NCBI GenBank assembly: GCA_026391235.1
Contig: JAPLDV010000456.1
Coordinates: forward strand, 1-8,881
Reading direction: 5' to 3'
DNA: 8,881 nt
Source: Bacteroidia bacterium
GTDB lineage: Bacteria; Bacteroidota; Bacteroidia; Bacteroidales; UBA12481
The notes beneath the pieces were generated by a model that did no database searches, had not been told where the DNA came from, and saw nothing but the letters and a program-made list of their open reading frames with translations. Shown here piece by piece: positions 1-6,593 of the stretch (the stretch's first letter is position 1; each line of letters opens with the position of its first letter). A program made the position numbers and the translations under genes.

Positions 1-103
1 GCATGGCGGAATAGTCTTCATCAATCCTTCCGGTAGCCCACCAGGGGTTATCCTGCTGGAGGCGTTCCAGGACTTGTTCTTCGGAGAGTGGTAATAAGGT
101 CAT
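1..103 (-). CDS. N-terminus of a probable AAA ATPase (DUF4143-type), cut by window edge
   Basis: Only the first 34 codons are present; the gene runs leftward out of the window. The ATG reads from position 103 and the peptide begins MTLLPLSEEQVLERLQQ, followed by DNPWWATGRIDEDYSAM. A short acidic or amphipathic N-terminus followed by an NPWW-x-TG motif is what I associate with the Bacteroidota/archaeal AAA_14 plus DUF4143 ATPases, just ahead of their GPRRVGKT Walker A loop. The Walker motif itself lies outside the window, so the call rests on this N-terminal pattern alone. There is no Shine-Dalgarno sequence; the leader is AT-rich, as is usual in Bacteroidota. A TACATTTG promoter-like element lies 18 bases upstream. 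These ATPases are widespread orphan genes of unsettled function. Confidence 0.5.
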   Translation of the reverse strand, partial: MTLLPLSEEQVLERLQQDNPWWATGRIDEDYSAM

Positions 104-120
104 TATTTCTTAATTTGCAG

Positions 121-128
121 CAAATGTA
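121..128 (-). promoter_or_regulatory. Candidate -7 promoter element (TACATTTG)
   Basis: Read on the minus strand this is TACATTTG, an exact match to the Bacteroidota -7 consensus TAnnTTTG. It sits 18 bases before the ATG of the leftward ATPase gene, which would give a leader of roughly 10 to 15 bases. I see no convincing -33 TTTG at the expected distance, so the match is only partial. Confidence 0.35.
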
Positions 129-132
129 ATAA

Positions 133-154
133 TAAGATCATTCCGATCATCTTA
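133..154. promoter_or_regulatory. Dyad between -7 and -33 regions (possible operator)
   Basis: The arms TAAGAT (133-138) and ATCTTA (149-154) form an inverted repeat around a 10-base centre that itself contains GATC-type sub-repeats. The dyad lies immediately upstream of the candidate -7 element, where a repressor would block RNA polymerase. Six-base arms are short and may be due to chance. Confidence 0.25.
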
Positions 155-256
155 TTTTTACATATTTGTAGTTTTAAGGTAAATTATGATGATAATGGGT
201 TTTAGTTTAACGCCGTCCATGAAATACTGGATGACCAAACCCTGATGGTTCAATTC

Positions 257-358
257 TTTTTTTTGTGAAACTCTGTGGTTCCCTGTGAAACTCTGTGTAA
301 GAAAAAGAACTGACACAGAGGTACACGGAGACCCACAGAGTTTCACAGAGAAAAAAAA
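257..358. repeat. Large imperfect inverted repeat (Bacteroidota intergenic type)
   Basis: The left arm (257-299) and right arm (313-358) are near reverse complements around a 13-base loop. Shared blocks are T-tract/A-tract ends, GTGAAACTCTGTGG against CCACAGAGTTTCAC, and CTCTGTGT against ACACAGAG, with a mismatched stretch between them. The left arm also repeats GTGAAACTCTGTG internally (264-276 and 285-297). Such CTCTGTGAAACTCTGTG-type sequences recur between genes in many Bacteroidota genomes; that is from memory and was not searched. It may fold in RNA and could act as a transcription end for flanking genes. Confidence 0.65.
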
Positions 359-519
359 TCATCCTTACTCGTGGCAGCTACTTCACAGTATATTCTATTT
401 GGGGCCGTATGGCGACATACTTCGGGACTCGATATTCCAACCTTGGTTTAATAGCAAATAAATCCCTTAGGTTGAGGCTTGTGTCCAAAAACAGTACTTT
501 AGCAACCAATTCATCCCCT

Positions 520-1590
520 ATGAAAAATAACGCCCCCCGCCTCTTCACGTTCTTTACCTTCTTCACCTTCTTCACGTTATCCGGCCAGGAATTAACCGAA
601 ATCGATATTCCCAAACTGCTGAATCCCGAACGAAGCCCTGTCTTAAGCGAAATTGCTTCCGACATTCAAGTTATCAAGCTCGAAACAACCCCCGGCTGCC
701 TGATCGAATCGGTGGAATCGCTGGTTAATTGGGGAGATAATTACCTGATCGTTTCCAATAACAAAAAATCGTTGCTTGTTTTCAACAAGGAAGGTAAATT
801 CATCAAAACGGTTGGCACCATCGGCAAGGGTCCCGGCGAGTTTCTGGAGATTTATGGTATGGCGCTTGATCCGAAAACTGATCATTTTTATATCCTGGAT
901 AACGGATTCGTTTTCTACACGGGTTCAGTATACGCTTACCGGACAGATGGTTGCCTGCTTACTGTGACCGATCGCAGCGGCAAGGTACTAAGCAGATACC
1001 ATAAACGCCCCATCAAAAAAGGTCTGGCTTATCCCGGAGGGGCCAGGTATTCCGACCAGGGAAACTGGAATTACTGGGAAGCTTACTGGGATACGGTGTA
1101 CAGCTTTAACGGTTCATCGTACCATCCGAAATATTATTTCAATATCGGTAAAAGCAGGGTCCCGCAGGAAATGCTCGAAAGCCGTAACCTCTTTGACGGA
1201 AATGCGGATAGTTACCGATGGATATCAAGCTATTCCGAATATAAAAATTTCCTGCATTTCGAATTTATTGATAAAAACCGCGTGGGTAAAAGGATTCTCT
1301 ACGATAAAAACACAAAAACCGGATATTGCATTCCGGGGAATAAAGAATATAATGATTGGGGATTTATCAATGATTTCTGCGGCGGGCCCTATTTTCCTAT
1401 AATCTTCAAGTTGTCAATGACGGAAGCGGCTTGTGCGTATCATATTGTCGACCTCAAAGAATATTTGTCAAAGGGCTGGATTGATCCTAAAAAGGCTAAG
1501 AATCCTGCCCGTTATAAGGAATTCACCGATATGATCAACAGCTCCTCTGAGGATGATAACCCGATACTGGTAATTGCGAAACTGAAATGA
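520..1590 (+). CDS. Secreted 6-bladed beta-propeller protein
   Basis: The 356-residue product matches the Bacteroidota 6-bladed beta-propeller family (often secreted or lipid-anchored, role unknown). Family signs are the opening ELTEIDIPKLL then SEIASDIQVIKLETT (residues 24 on), the blade motif VFNKEGKFIKTVGTIGKGPGEF ending at residue 108 with the diagnostic G-x-GPGEF turn, TDRSGKVLSRY in the middle, and the C-terminus DDNPILVIAKLK. I start it at ATG 520 because this gives a signal-peptide-like N-terminus (MKNNAPRLFTFFTFF, cleavage near residue 23); an in-frame ATG at 409 would add 37 residues that bury it. There is no lipobox cysteine. The protein seems shortened: the strand ending FYILD (about residue 127) runs directly into NGFVFYTG, where relatives normally have about 30 to 40 further residues. 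It stands alone on its strand, with no SusC/SusD neighbour. Confidence 0.8.
   Translation: MKNNAPRLFTFFTFFTFFTLSGQELTEIDIPKLLNPERSPVLSEIASDIQVIKLETTPGCLIESVESLVNWGDNYLIVSNNKKSLLVFNKEGKFIKTVGTIGKGPGEFLEIYGMALDPKTDHFYILDNGFVFYTGSVYAYRTDGCLLTVTDRSGKVLSRYHKRPIKKGLAYPGGARYSDQGNWNYWEAYWDTVYSFNGSSYHPKYYFNIGKSRVPQEMLESRNLFDGNADSYRWISSYSEYKNFLHFEFIDKNRVGKRILYDKNTKTGYCIPGNKEYNDWGFINDFCGGPYFPIIFKLSMTEAACAYHIVDLKEYLSKGWIDPKKAKNPARYKEFTDMINSSSEDDNPILVIAKLK
544..579 (+). repeat. Four tandem 9-bp units encoding the signal-peptide core
   Basis: Four consecutive 9-base units, TTCACGTTC, TTTACCTTC, TTCACCTTC and TTCACGTTA, encode FTF FTF FTF FTL in the hydrophobic core of the propeller protein's signal peptide. 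The units differ only at a few positions. Similar TTCTTCAC-type tracts are found between genes in this phylum (recollection, not searched). Unit gain or loss would stay in frame and change the core length by three residues. Confidence 0.75.
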
Positions 1591-1667
1591 GAATAACCAC
1601 AAAGTCCCCGCCATTTAACCTGCTTAATTCATAAACCTTATCATTTATGGGGGCCTCTCCTTAAAGA

Positions 1668-1685
1668 GAACGCGGATTTTCGCGG
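1668..1685 (+). repeat. Left copy of 18-bp inverted repeat flanking dinD
   Basis: GAACGCGGATTTTCGCGG here is the exact reverse complement of 2758-2775. The match continues loosely outward (CCTTAAAGA against CCTAAAGG, with small gaps). It starts 3 bases beyond the dinD stop codon. The core resembles the GAACGCGGATTTTCGCGG-type interspersed repeats common between genes of Bacteroidota. Confidence 0.7.
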
Positions 1686-1687
1686 CT

Positions 1688-2539
1688 CTATAACTTCTTT
1701 CCCTGAATCTTTTTACCCTCCTTCAATACTTTCTTTTCATCGCTCACCAATCTCCTTTCAACTTTCTTAACATCCTCGGCAGGAGGCAAATCCTCTGGTT
1801 TGACTCCTCGCTCAATTAGTATATTCCTTACAGCCAGGTTATTGTCGATATGCTCCCTCGTTATGGGTTGATCTCCTGAAAGATCCTTTTCAACCAAGTT
1901 ATGGCTAGTTAATTCGGTTGCGAAGTCCTTCGCTTTAATGGTGAGGGTAGGTAAGAAATCGGCCAGGGGCCTGCCATCAGGCACTTTCAGCTTATTCTTC
2001 ATGAATTGGGTAGTCCGACCCCCAAACAAGGCCTGGTCTCCCATTGAGCGGATAAGGGAAAAACTTTTCTCGTCCACTCCACGTTCGTAAATGAGACCCG
2101 ATAATTTTTTTTCAGTGGCCGACAGCTTTTGCCTGGCTGTAACCCTCGCCACATCAAGTATACGTTGTTCAATCAGCTCTTGCTTGCGGGTTTGGACGGC
2201 AAAGTAAGTCTGTGCGAACGCAACTTCGGATTTAGCCGGATCACCATTTTGTGCTATTAAGTAGCATGCGTACCGAGTTAGTGCAATATCTTCAATGGTC
2301 CTTTGAGAACCACTCCCAAGCTCTACCATTTTGTTGATATCAACAAAATGGTTGCCTATCGGTTCTCCTGCATTGTCACAGGCTTTCCGCGCCTTATCTA
2401 TAACTTTCTGGAAGTTCCTCCATTCAGCATATTGAAAAATATCTTGCAAGTCACGGGCACTCCAACATTCAATACCTTCAAATGAATAAGCAGCTTCTTC
2501 GAACTGATTAAACAACTCCTTTATGATTTCTTTTTTCAT
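1688..2539 (-). CDS. dinD: DNA damage-inducible protein D (DinD), BRO-N domain
   Basis: The 283-residue product is a full-length DinD relative (E. coli DinD is about 274 residues). Residues about 20 to 125 form the BRO-N/KilA-N-like domain, with WSARDLQDIFQYAEWRNF, NHFVDINKMVELGSGSQR and the family signature LTRYACYLIAQNGDPAKSE. The middle carries YERGVDEKSFSLIRSMGDQ and GGRTTQFMKNKL, and the lysine-rich C-terminus is charged and probably flexible. In E. coli DinD is SOS-induced and restrains RecA strand exchange; that is family knowledge, and a Bacteroidota copy may differ. I found no LexA-type box upstream. It is a single gene on its strand, bracketed by an 18-bp inverted repeat, and contains a perfect 28-bp palindrome within the NHFVDINKMV codons. 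The start at 2539 is supported by full N-terminal family similarity. Such dinD copies are often found in variable islands. Confidence 0.9.
   Translation of the reverse strand: MKKEIIKELFNQFEEAAYSFEGIECWSARDLQDIFQYAEWRNFQKVIDKARKACDNAGEPIGNHFVDINKMVELGSGSQRTIEDIALTRYACYLIAQNGDPAKSEVAFAQTYFAVQTRKQELIEQRILDVARVTARQKLSATEKKLSGLIYERGVDEKSFSLIRSMGDQALFGGRTTQFMKNKLKVPDGRPLADFLPTLTIKAKDFATELTSHNLVEKDLSGDQPITREHIDNNLAVRNILIERGVKPEDLPPAEDVKKVERRLVSDEKKVLKEGKKIQGKKL
2325..2352. repeat. Perfect 28-bp palindrome inside dinD
   Basis: ACCATTTTGTTGAT is followed directly by its exact reverse complement, with no loop and GATATC at the centre. As a result both strands encode HFVDINKMV in one frame: the true dinD frame and an unused plus-strand frame. 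Pairing ends at 2324/2353, where the bases no longer match. Confidence 0.9.
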
Positions 2540-2542
2540 GAT

Positions 2543-2689
2543 CTATGGGTTCAGGATTTTAAGGCTTTCAATACGCCGATCATCTATAATATAGTCTGAT
2601 TTGAGGATAATGGTTTTAGCGATACCCTGAAAGTTTTCTTGGTGATTCATTCTGCTAAAAGTACCCCTTTTACCCAATAAAACAATCAT
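2543..2689 (-). CDS. Doubtful 48-residue ORF just upstream of dinD
   Basis: An ATG at 2689 opens a 48-residue frame (MIVLLGKRGTFSRMNHQE through IIDDRRIESLKILNP) that ends 3 bases before the dinD start codon. A TTG at 2743 could extend it, but that part overlaps a repeat-like region. I do not recognise the peptide. The tight spacing would fit a leader peptide or a remnant of an older gene whose end was replaced by the dinD cassette. It may equally be chance open sequence. Confidence 0.15.
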   Translation of the reverse strand: MIVLLGKRGTFSRMNHQENFQGIAKTIILKSDYIIDDRRIESLKILNP

Positions 2690-2757
2690 TTCTGCGATCC
2701 TGACGGAAACCAGTAAGAACCTCCGCAGCACTGATTTCCGCAAATTTTTTTTGAGAT

Positions 2758-2775
2758 CCGCGAAAATCCGCGTTC
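2758..2775 (-). repeat. Right copy of 18-bp inverted repeat flanking dinD
   Basis: CCGCGAAAATCCGCGTTC is the exact reverse complement of 1668-1685. The two copies bracket a segment of about 1.1 kb containing dinD and the doubtful ORF. Just to its left lies GATTTCCGCAAATTTTTTTT, which reads like a further degenerate part of the same interspersed repeat family. Confidence 0.7.
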
Positions 2776-2868
2776 CTTTAGGATCAGCGTCATCCTCGTT
2801 CTATACTGATCTAAACGAGAATGTTGCTCCATTAAAAATTCTGGCTGGAAACTATTATTTGTAAACTC

Positions 2869-5800
2869 ATGAAACTAAAACTCCTTCTGGCATTAACTAT
2901 TTTTGCCGCTACCTGCATAACCTCAGTTACTCAGGCTGGAGTTAAAGAACTCCGGGTTGAATATGCTACAGCTCCACTCGGGATCGATGTTAAAATACCC
3001 CGTTTCAGCTGGCAGATGGAGGCTCCGGAAGGTAAAAGGGGATGTTCTCAAACGGCTTACCGGCTTCTGGTTACAAACCCGGAAGGCAGCATCGTCTGGG
3101 ACAGTAAAAAGATTGCGAACAACAGAACCCTGAATATCCAATATGCAGGGGCATCGCTCCTGCCGGCTACCCGTTACACCTGGACCGTCACCGTGTGGGA
3201 CCAGGACGGCCAGACAGGTACCGGGTCTTCCTGGTTTGAAACGGGACTGATGAACCCAAATCCCAACCTTTCGGCCTGGGATGGTGCAACCTGGATCGGC
3301 GGAGGAGATGAGGACCTGGTTCTTTATTCCCCTTATCTGCCCGTATTTAAAATCCGGTATACTCTCCAGTTGGATAGAGATTCCAAAACCACCAGGGCCG
3401 GGTTTATTTTTGGCGGCAACGACAGCCGGTTAATGGCTAAAGACAAAAACATCTATGGTGTTGAAAGTGGCAAAAATGGGTCCTATATTCGATTGGATAT
3501 CAGTATAGCTCCGGTTACCGGTTCCGAAGATGGCCTGGCTCTCCTTGAAATATACCGGGTTGGATACCATCCTGACGATCAACCGGATAAACCCTTCAAA
3601 AGTTTTAAAATTCCTGAATCCCTGATCAATAATGATAACAAATACCAGCCTCTCGAAATCCATCTGGAATCGGTTTTTGGAATGGTTAAATTGTTTATTG
3701 ACAGACCCGGACAAACCCCGGCAAAAATCGGAACAGGTAGTCCGGATCCGGATACTTCTGTGTCTTTTTCATTAAACCTCAATCCGGTTGGCCAGGGGGG
3801 TGACTATATTTGTTTTCCGATGCTGGCTGATGTCGGATTTTTCCTGGATGCCAAACAAAAAGCGCGTTTCTCTGATCTTGAAATATCGAATTACCGCCGG
3901 CCTTCCAACACCCTTTTTTCTGAAGATCTTTCCAATCCGGCACTGTATAAAGGTGCTTTTTCTGAGTTTGTTAACCGTAAACCATCCGGATTTAAAATTA
4001 ACAGCCAGGCTTTTGAAATCGACGGAGGAAAGAACGGTTCGCTGATCCTCGCAAATCCGAGTAAAAATTCGATGCCGATGCTGCGTACCGAATTTATTTC
4101 CGATACCAAGCAAATTGCCAACGCGAGGCTATATGTTTCATCCCGGGGAATTTACGAAGTTTACCTCAACGGGCAACGCGTGGGGAACGACTATTTCAAT
4201 CCCGGACTCACACAATACCAAAAGACACATCTGTATCAGACCTACGACGTCACGAAAAGCATCAGGGATGGAAAAAATGCGATCGGTGCCATGCTCGGGG
4301 AAGGCTGGTGGAGCGGAAATATCACGTACAGCGGCGAAAACTGGAACTACTTTGGCGACAGGCAGTCATTGCTGTCCAAGTTGGTAATCACCTATTCTGA
4401 TGGCTCAACCCGCATAGTGACCACCAATCCGGACATCTGGTCCTTTTATAACCAGGGCCCGGTAATTTACGGCAGCTTCTTTCAGGGTGAAGTGTATGAT
4501 GCTACTAAAGAAGCTGCCATTTCAGGCTGGAATATGCCCGGTTATGATGACAGCCGATGGAAAAAAGCTGTTCAGGTGCCACTTGAAGGGACAACCTTCA
4601 CCAAACAAACCACACTATCGGGAAACAATTTAGCGCCGGTTCCGGGCTGGAATGAGCAGTCATTAACCGGCCAGTTAGGGGAGGTTGCCGGGATCATTAA
4701 AGAATTGACTGCTATTGGTGTGGAAGAAGTGCGGCCGGGAGTGTTTGTGTATGATATTGGTCAGAATATGGTTGGCGTTCCCAAAATTGCTATCCGGAAC
4801 GGGATAACAGGGAATAAAATAACTATGCGTTTTGCCGAAGTCAAGTATCCAGACCTTCCTGTTTATGGCAAAAATGTAGGGATGATCATGCTTGAAAATA
4901 TTCGTGCAGCTTTATCTCAGGATATGTATTTTCTGAAGGGGGGTGATGAGGTGATCCAGCCCCGGTTCACTTTTCACGGTTTTCGTTATATCGAAATTAC
5001 CGGCATCGGTCAAGCATTGCCTGTTGAGTCGGTTAAAGGTTGCGTGATCAGCTCGGTTAATGAGTTGGCTTCCTCATATATAACTTCGAACCCCAAGGTT
5101 AACAAACTTTGGGAAAACATTACCTGGTCGATGAGGGGAAATTTTTTATCGATCCCTACCGATTGTCCCCAGCGCAATGAACGTATGGGATGGAGCGGTG
5201 ATATTTCTGTTTTTTCGAGGACTGCAACCTTTCTGTACAACGTGCCCCAATTCCTGCGACGGCACATGATGGCTTTTCGCGATGATCAGCGTGAAGATGG
5301 CCGCTTCGGCGACGTGGTGCCTTTGCGCAGCGGTTTTGGCGGTATCCTCTGGGGGAGTGCTGGTATTACCGTGGCCTGGGAATCGTATCAGCAATATGGC
5401 GACAAAGAAATGCTTGCCGAGCATTACGAGGCAATGAAAAAATACCTTGCATTTCTTTTTACCCGTATAGATGCCAAAACCGGGGCGTTGAATGAAGGTC
5501 CCCTCGGTGATTGGCTCAGTCCGGAGGGCAGCAAAAACGACAATACGTTGTTATGGGAAGCCTATTTTGTATACGATCTGGAGATCATGGCAAAAACGGC
5601 CGATCTCCTTGGCAATCAGGCTGATGCAGAATACTTCAGGAAGAATTATGATGAACGAAAGAAATTCTTTAATGAAAATTATGTCGATGCCGATACCCGG
5701 AAAACCACAAAATTGAAATCCCTGAATAATGCTAATTCAGCAAAAGGAGTTGAACTGGACACACAAGCCTCCTATGCAATTCCATTGGCTTTGGGAGTAT

Positions 5801-6495
5801 TTAGCGCGGAAAATGAACCATTTGCGGCCAAACATCTGGCAGCTGCCGTGATGCGCAGGAACACCGATGATGGAGGCATTCTGCGTCCGGAATATTCACT
5901 GATGACCGGTTTTATCGGTACAGCCTCGATCGGCAAAGCGCTTTGTGACCATGGATACGCTGAAATTGCTTACCGGATGCTGCAACAAACCACCTACCCT
6001 TCGTGGCTGTATTCAATTGAACAGGGAGCCACCACCATCTGGGAACGGCTTAATTCCTTTACGGCTGAAAATGGTTTCGGAGGCAATAACAGCATGAATT
6101 CCTTCAACCATTACTCGTTTGGTGCTATCGGAGCCTGGATGTTTAACTATTCACTCGGCATTCAGCGCGACGAGATTGAGCCCGGCTTCAAGCACTTCTT
6201 CCTCCGGCCTGTTCCCGATCCTGCCGGAGAAATGACTTATGCAAAGGGTTATTATGAATCGATGTACGGCAGGATTGAAAGCGGCTGGCGTCTGGAAAAC
6301 GGCTTGCTGGTATACACTGCAACTGTCCCGGCAAACACCTCCGCAACACTCTGGCTTCCGGCTTCCGCTGCTAAAGGGATTACGGAAAGCGGCCGTGATG
6401 CGGGCACGAGCGAAGGTGTAACTTTTGTTAAATACCAGGATGGTTGTGCTGTTTTTGAGCTGAAGTCAGGAAGGTATACATTCAAATTAATCTAG
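2869..6495 (+). CDS. Exported alpha-L-rhamnosidase, glycoside hydrolase family 78
   Basis: The 1208-residue enzyme should hydrolyse terminal alpha-L-rhamnose from plant or microbial glycans in the periplasm or outside the cell. Order: signal peptide 1-23 (cut after TQA), FN3-like beta-sandwich about 24-126 ending WFETGL, WDGATWIGG linker, an inserted laminin-G/concanavalin-like domain about 158-345, the Bac_rhamnosid_N/CBM67-like region about 404-600 (YEVYLNGQRVGNDYFNPG), a second beta domain about 624-721 (VFVYDIGQNMVGVPKI), the (alpha/alpha)6 catalytic barrel about 732-1106, and a C-terminal beta domain. Catalytic signatures are DCPQRNERMGWSGD, with the expected general acid Glu771, and GATTIWE, with the expected general base Glu1059; NHY at 1080-1082 is also typical. 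WGSAG (Ser830) stands where many relatives have Asp. Length exceeds typical GH78 enzymes because of the insert. No SusC/D or regulator is adjacent. Its stop overlaps the original stop of the convergent ATPase frame. Confidence 0.93.
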   Translation: MKLKLLLALTIFAATCITSVTQAGVKELRVEYATAPLGIDVKIPRFSWQMEAPEGKRGCSQTAYRLLVTNPEGSIVWDSKKIANNRTLNIQYAGASLLPATRYTWTVTVWDQDGQTGTGSSWFETGLMNPNPNLSAWDGATWIGGGDEDLVLYSPYLPVFKIRYTLQLDRDSKTTRAGFIFGGNDSRLMAKDKNIYGVESGKNGSYIRLDISIAPVTGSEDGLALLEIYRVGYHPDDQPDKPFKSFKIPESLINNDNKYQPLEIHLESVFGMVKLFIDRPGQTPAKIGTGSPDPDTSVSFSLNLNPVGQGGDYICFPMLADVGFFLDAKQKARFSDLEISNYRRPSNTLFSEDLSNPALYKGAFSEFVNRKPSGFKINSQAFEIDGGKNGSLILANPSKNSMPMLRTEFISDTKQIANARLYVSSRGIYEVYLNGQRVGNDYFNPGLTQYQKTHLYQTYDVTKSIRDGKNAIGAMLGEGWWSGNITYSGENWNYFGDRQSLLSKLVITYSDGSTRIVTTNPDIWSFYNQGPVIYGSFFQGEVYDATKEAAISGWNMPGYDDSRWKKAVQVPLEGTTFTKQTTLSGNNLAPVPGWNEQSLTGQLGEVAGIIKELTAIGVEEVRPGVFVYDIGQNMVGVPKIAIRNGITGNKITMRFAEVKYPDLPVYGKNVGMIMLENIRAALSQDMYFLKGGDEVIQPRFTFHGFRYIEITGIGQALPVESVKGCVISSVNELASSYITSNPKVNKLWENITWSMRGNFLSIPTDCPQRNERMGWSGDISVFSRTATFLYNVPQFLRRHMMAFRDDQREDGRFGDVVPLRSGFGGILWGSAGITVAWESYQQYGDKEMLAEHYEAMKKYLAFLFTRIDAKTGALNEGPLGDWLSPEGSKNDNTLLWEAYFVYDLEIMAKTADLLGNQADAEYFRKNYDERKKFFNENYVDADTRKTTKLKSLNNANSAKGVELDTQASYAIPLALGVFSAENEPFAAKHLAAAVMRRNTDDGGILRPEYSLMTGFIGTASIGKALCDHGYAEIAYRMLQQTTYPSWLYSIEQGATTIWERLNSFTAENGFGGNNSMNSFNHYSFGAIGAWMFNYSLGIQRDEIEPGFKHFFLRPVPDPAGEMTYAKGYYESMYGRIESGWRLENGLLVYTATVPANTSATLWLPASAAKGITESGRDAGTSEGVTFVKYQDGCAVFELKSGRYTFKLI

Positions 6496-6593
6496 CCTGA
6501 AAACAGGATGTCCATTTCAAAATTGTTTTGTACCAATGTAGCAGAGTGTTGATTAGGCTGGAGTCCAAAAGTGGTAATCAGGGTGAGAAATAC
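6492..6593 (-). pseudogene. Detached C-terminal 33 codons of the DUF234 ATPase, beyond an in-frame TAA
   Basis: Directly after the TAA at 6596-6594 the same minus-strand frame stays open for 33 codons to a TAG at 6494-6492. It reads VFLTLITTFGLQPN, then QHSATL, then VQNNFEMDILFSG. This is the usual end of this ATPase family (pattern FLT-x-ITT-[YF]G, then LVQN-E, then a hydrophobic DLF-type ending). It occupies nearly all the apparent gap to the rhamnosidase. The gene therefore once ended at 6492, and a point change to TAA cut it. Readthrough cannot be excluded. Confidence 0.8.

Larger units (their letters stand above)
104..519. other. Non-coding, repeat-rich intergenic stretch
   Basis: Between the leftward ATPase fragment and the beta-propeller gene I see no credible gene. 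It holds the promoter-like element and dyad (121-154), the large hairpin repeat (257-358), and an open but unconvincing extension of the propeller frame from an ATG at 409. The 409-519 part reads as a basic, serine-rich peptide with no signal-peptide character, so I treat it as upstream DNA. Confidence 0.5.
2540..2868. other. Divergent intergenic region between dinD and the rhamnosidase gene
   Basis: This should hold the promoters of both dinD (leftward) and the rhamnosidase (rightward). It contains the doubtful short ORF (2543-2689), a T-tract and the right copy of the inverted repeat (2758-2775). I found no exact TAnnTTTG element on either strand at a suitable distance. The nearest candidate for the rhamnosidase is TATTATTTG, which has one base too many and lies only about 10 bases from the ATG. 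Confidence 0.4.

Noticed and set aside
158..346. Minus-strand 62-residue frame in the first intergenic region
   Set aside because: It spans the hairpin repeat, has an IIIII run and low-complexity character, and shows no family signs.
409..519. N-terminal extension of the propeller protein from ATG 409
   Set aside because: The added 37 residues have no signal-peptide character and would hide the hydrophobic export signal that follows ATG 520.
378..665. Minus-strand frame of 95 residues opposite the start of the propeller gene
   Set aside because: Its Lys/Val-rich middle is the reverse complement of the 9-bp tandem repeat, and it overlaps a recognisable gene on the other strand.
2303..2485. 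Plus-strand 60-residue frame containing HFVDINKMV
   Set aside because: It lies inside dinD, and the shared peptide is a direct effect of the 28-bp palindrome, not a second gene.
2795..2819. Dyad CTCGTT...AACGAG upstream of the rhamnosidase gene
   Set aside because: Six-base arms with a 13-base spacer and no extension are within chance expectation for AT-rich intergenic DNA.
2881..2925. Lipoprotein signal (AATC at residues 13-16) in the rhamnosidase
   Set aside because: Thr before Cys does not fit a lipobox, and a clear signal peptidase I site (TQA) follows a full hydrophobic core.
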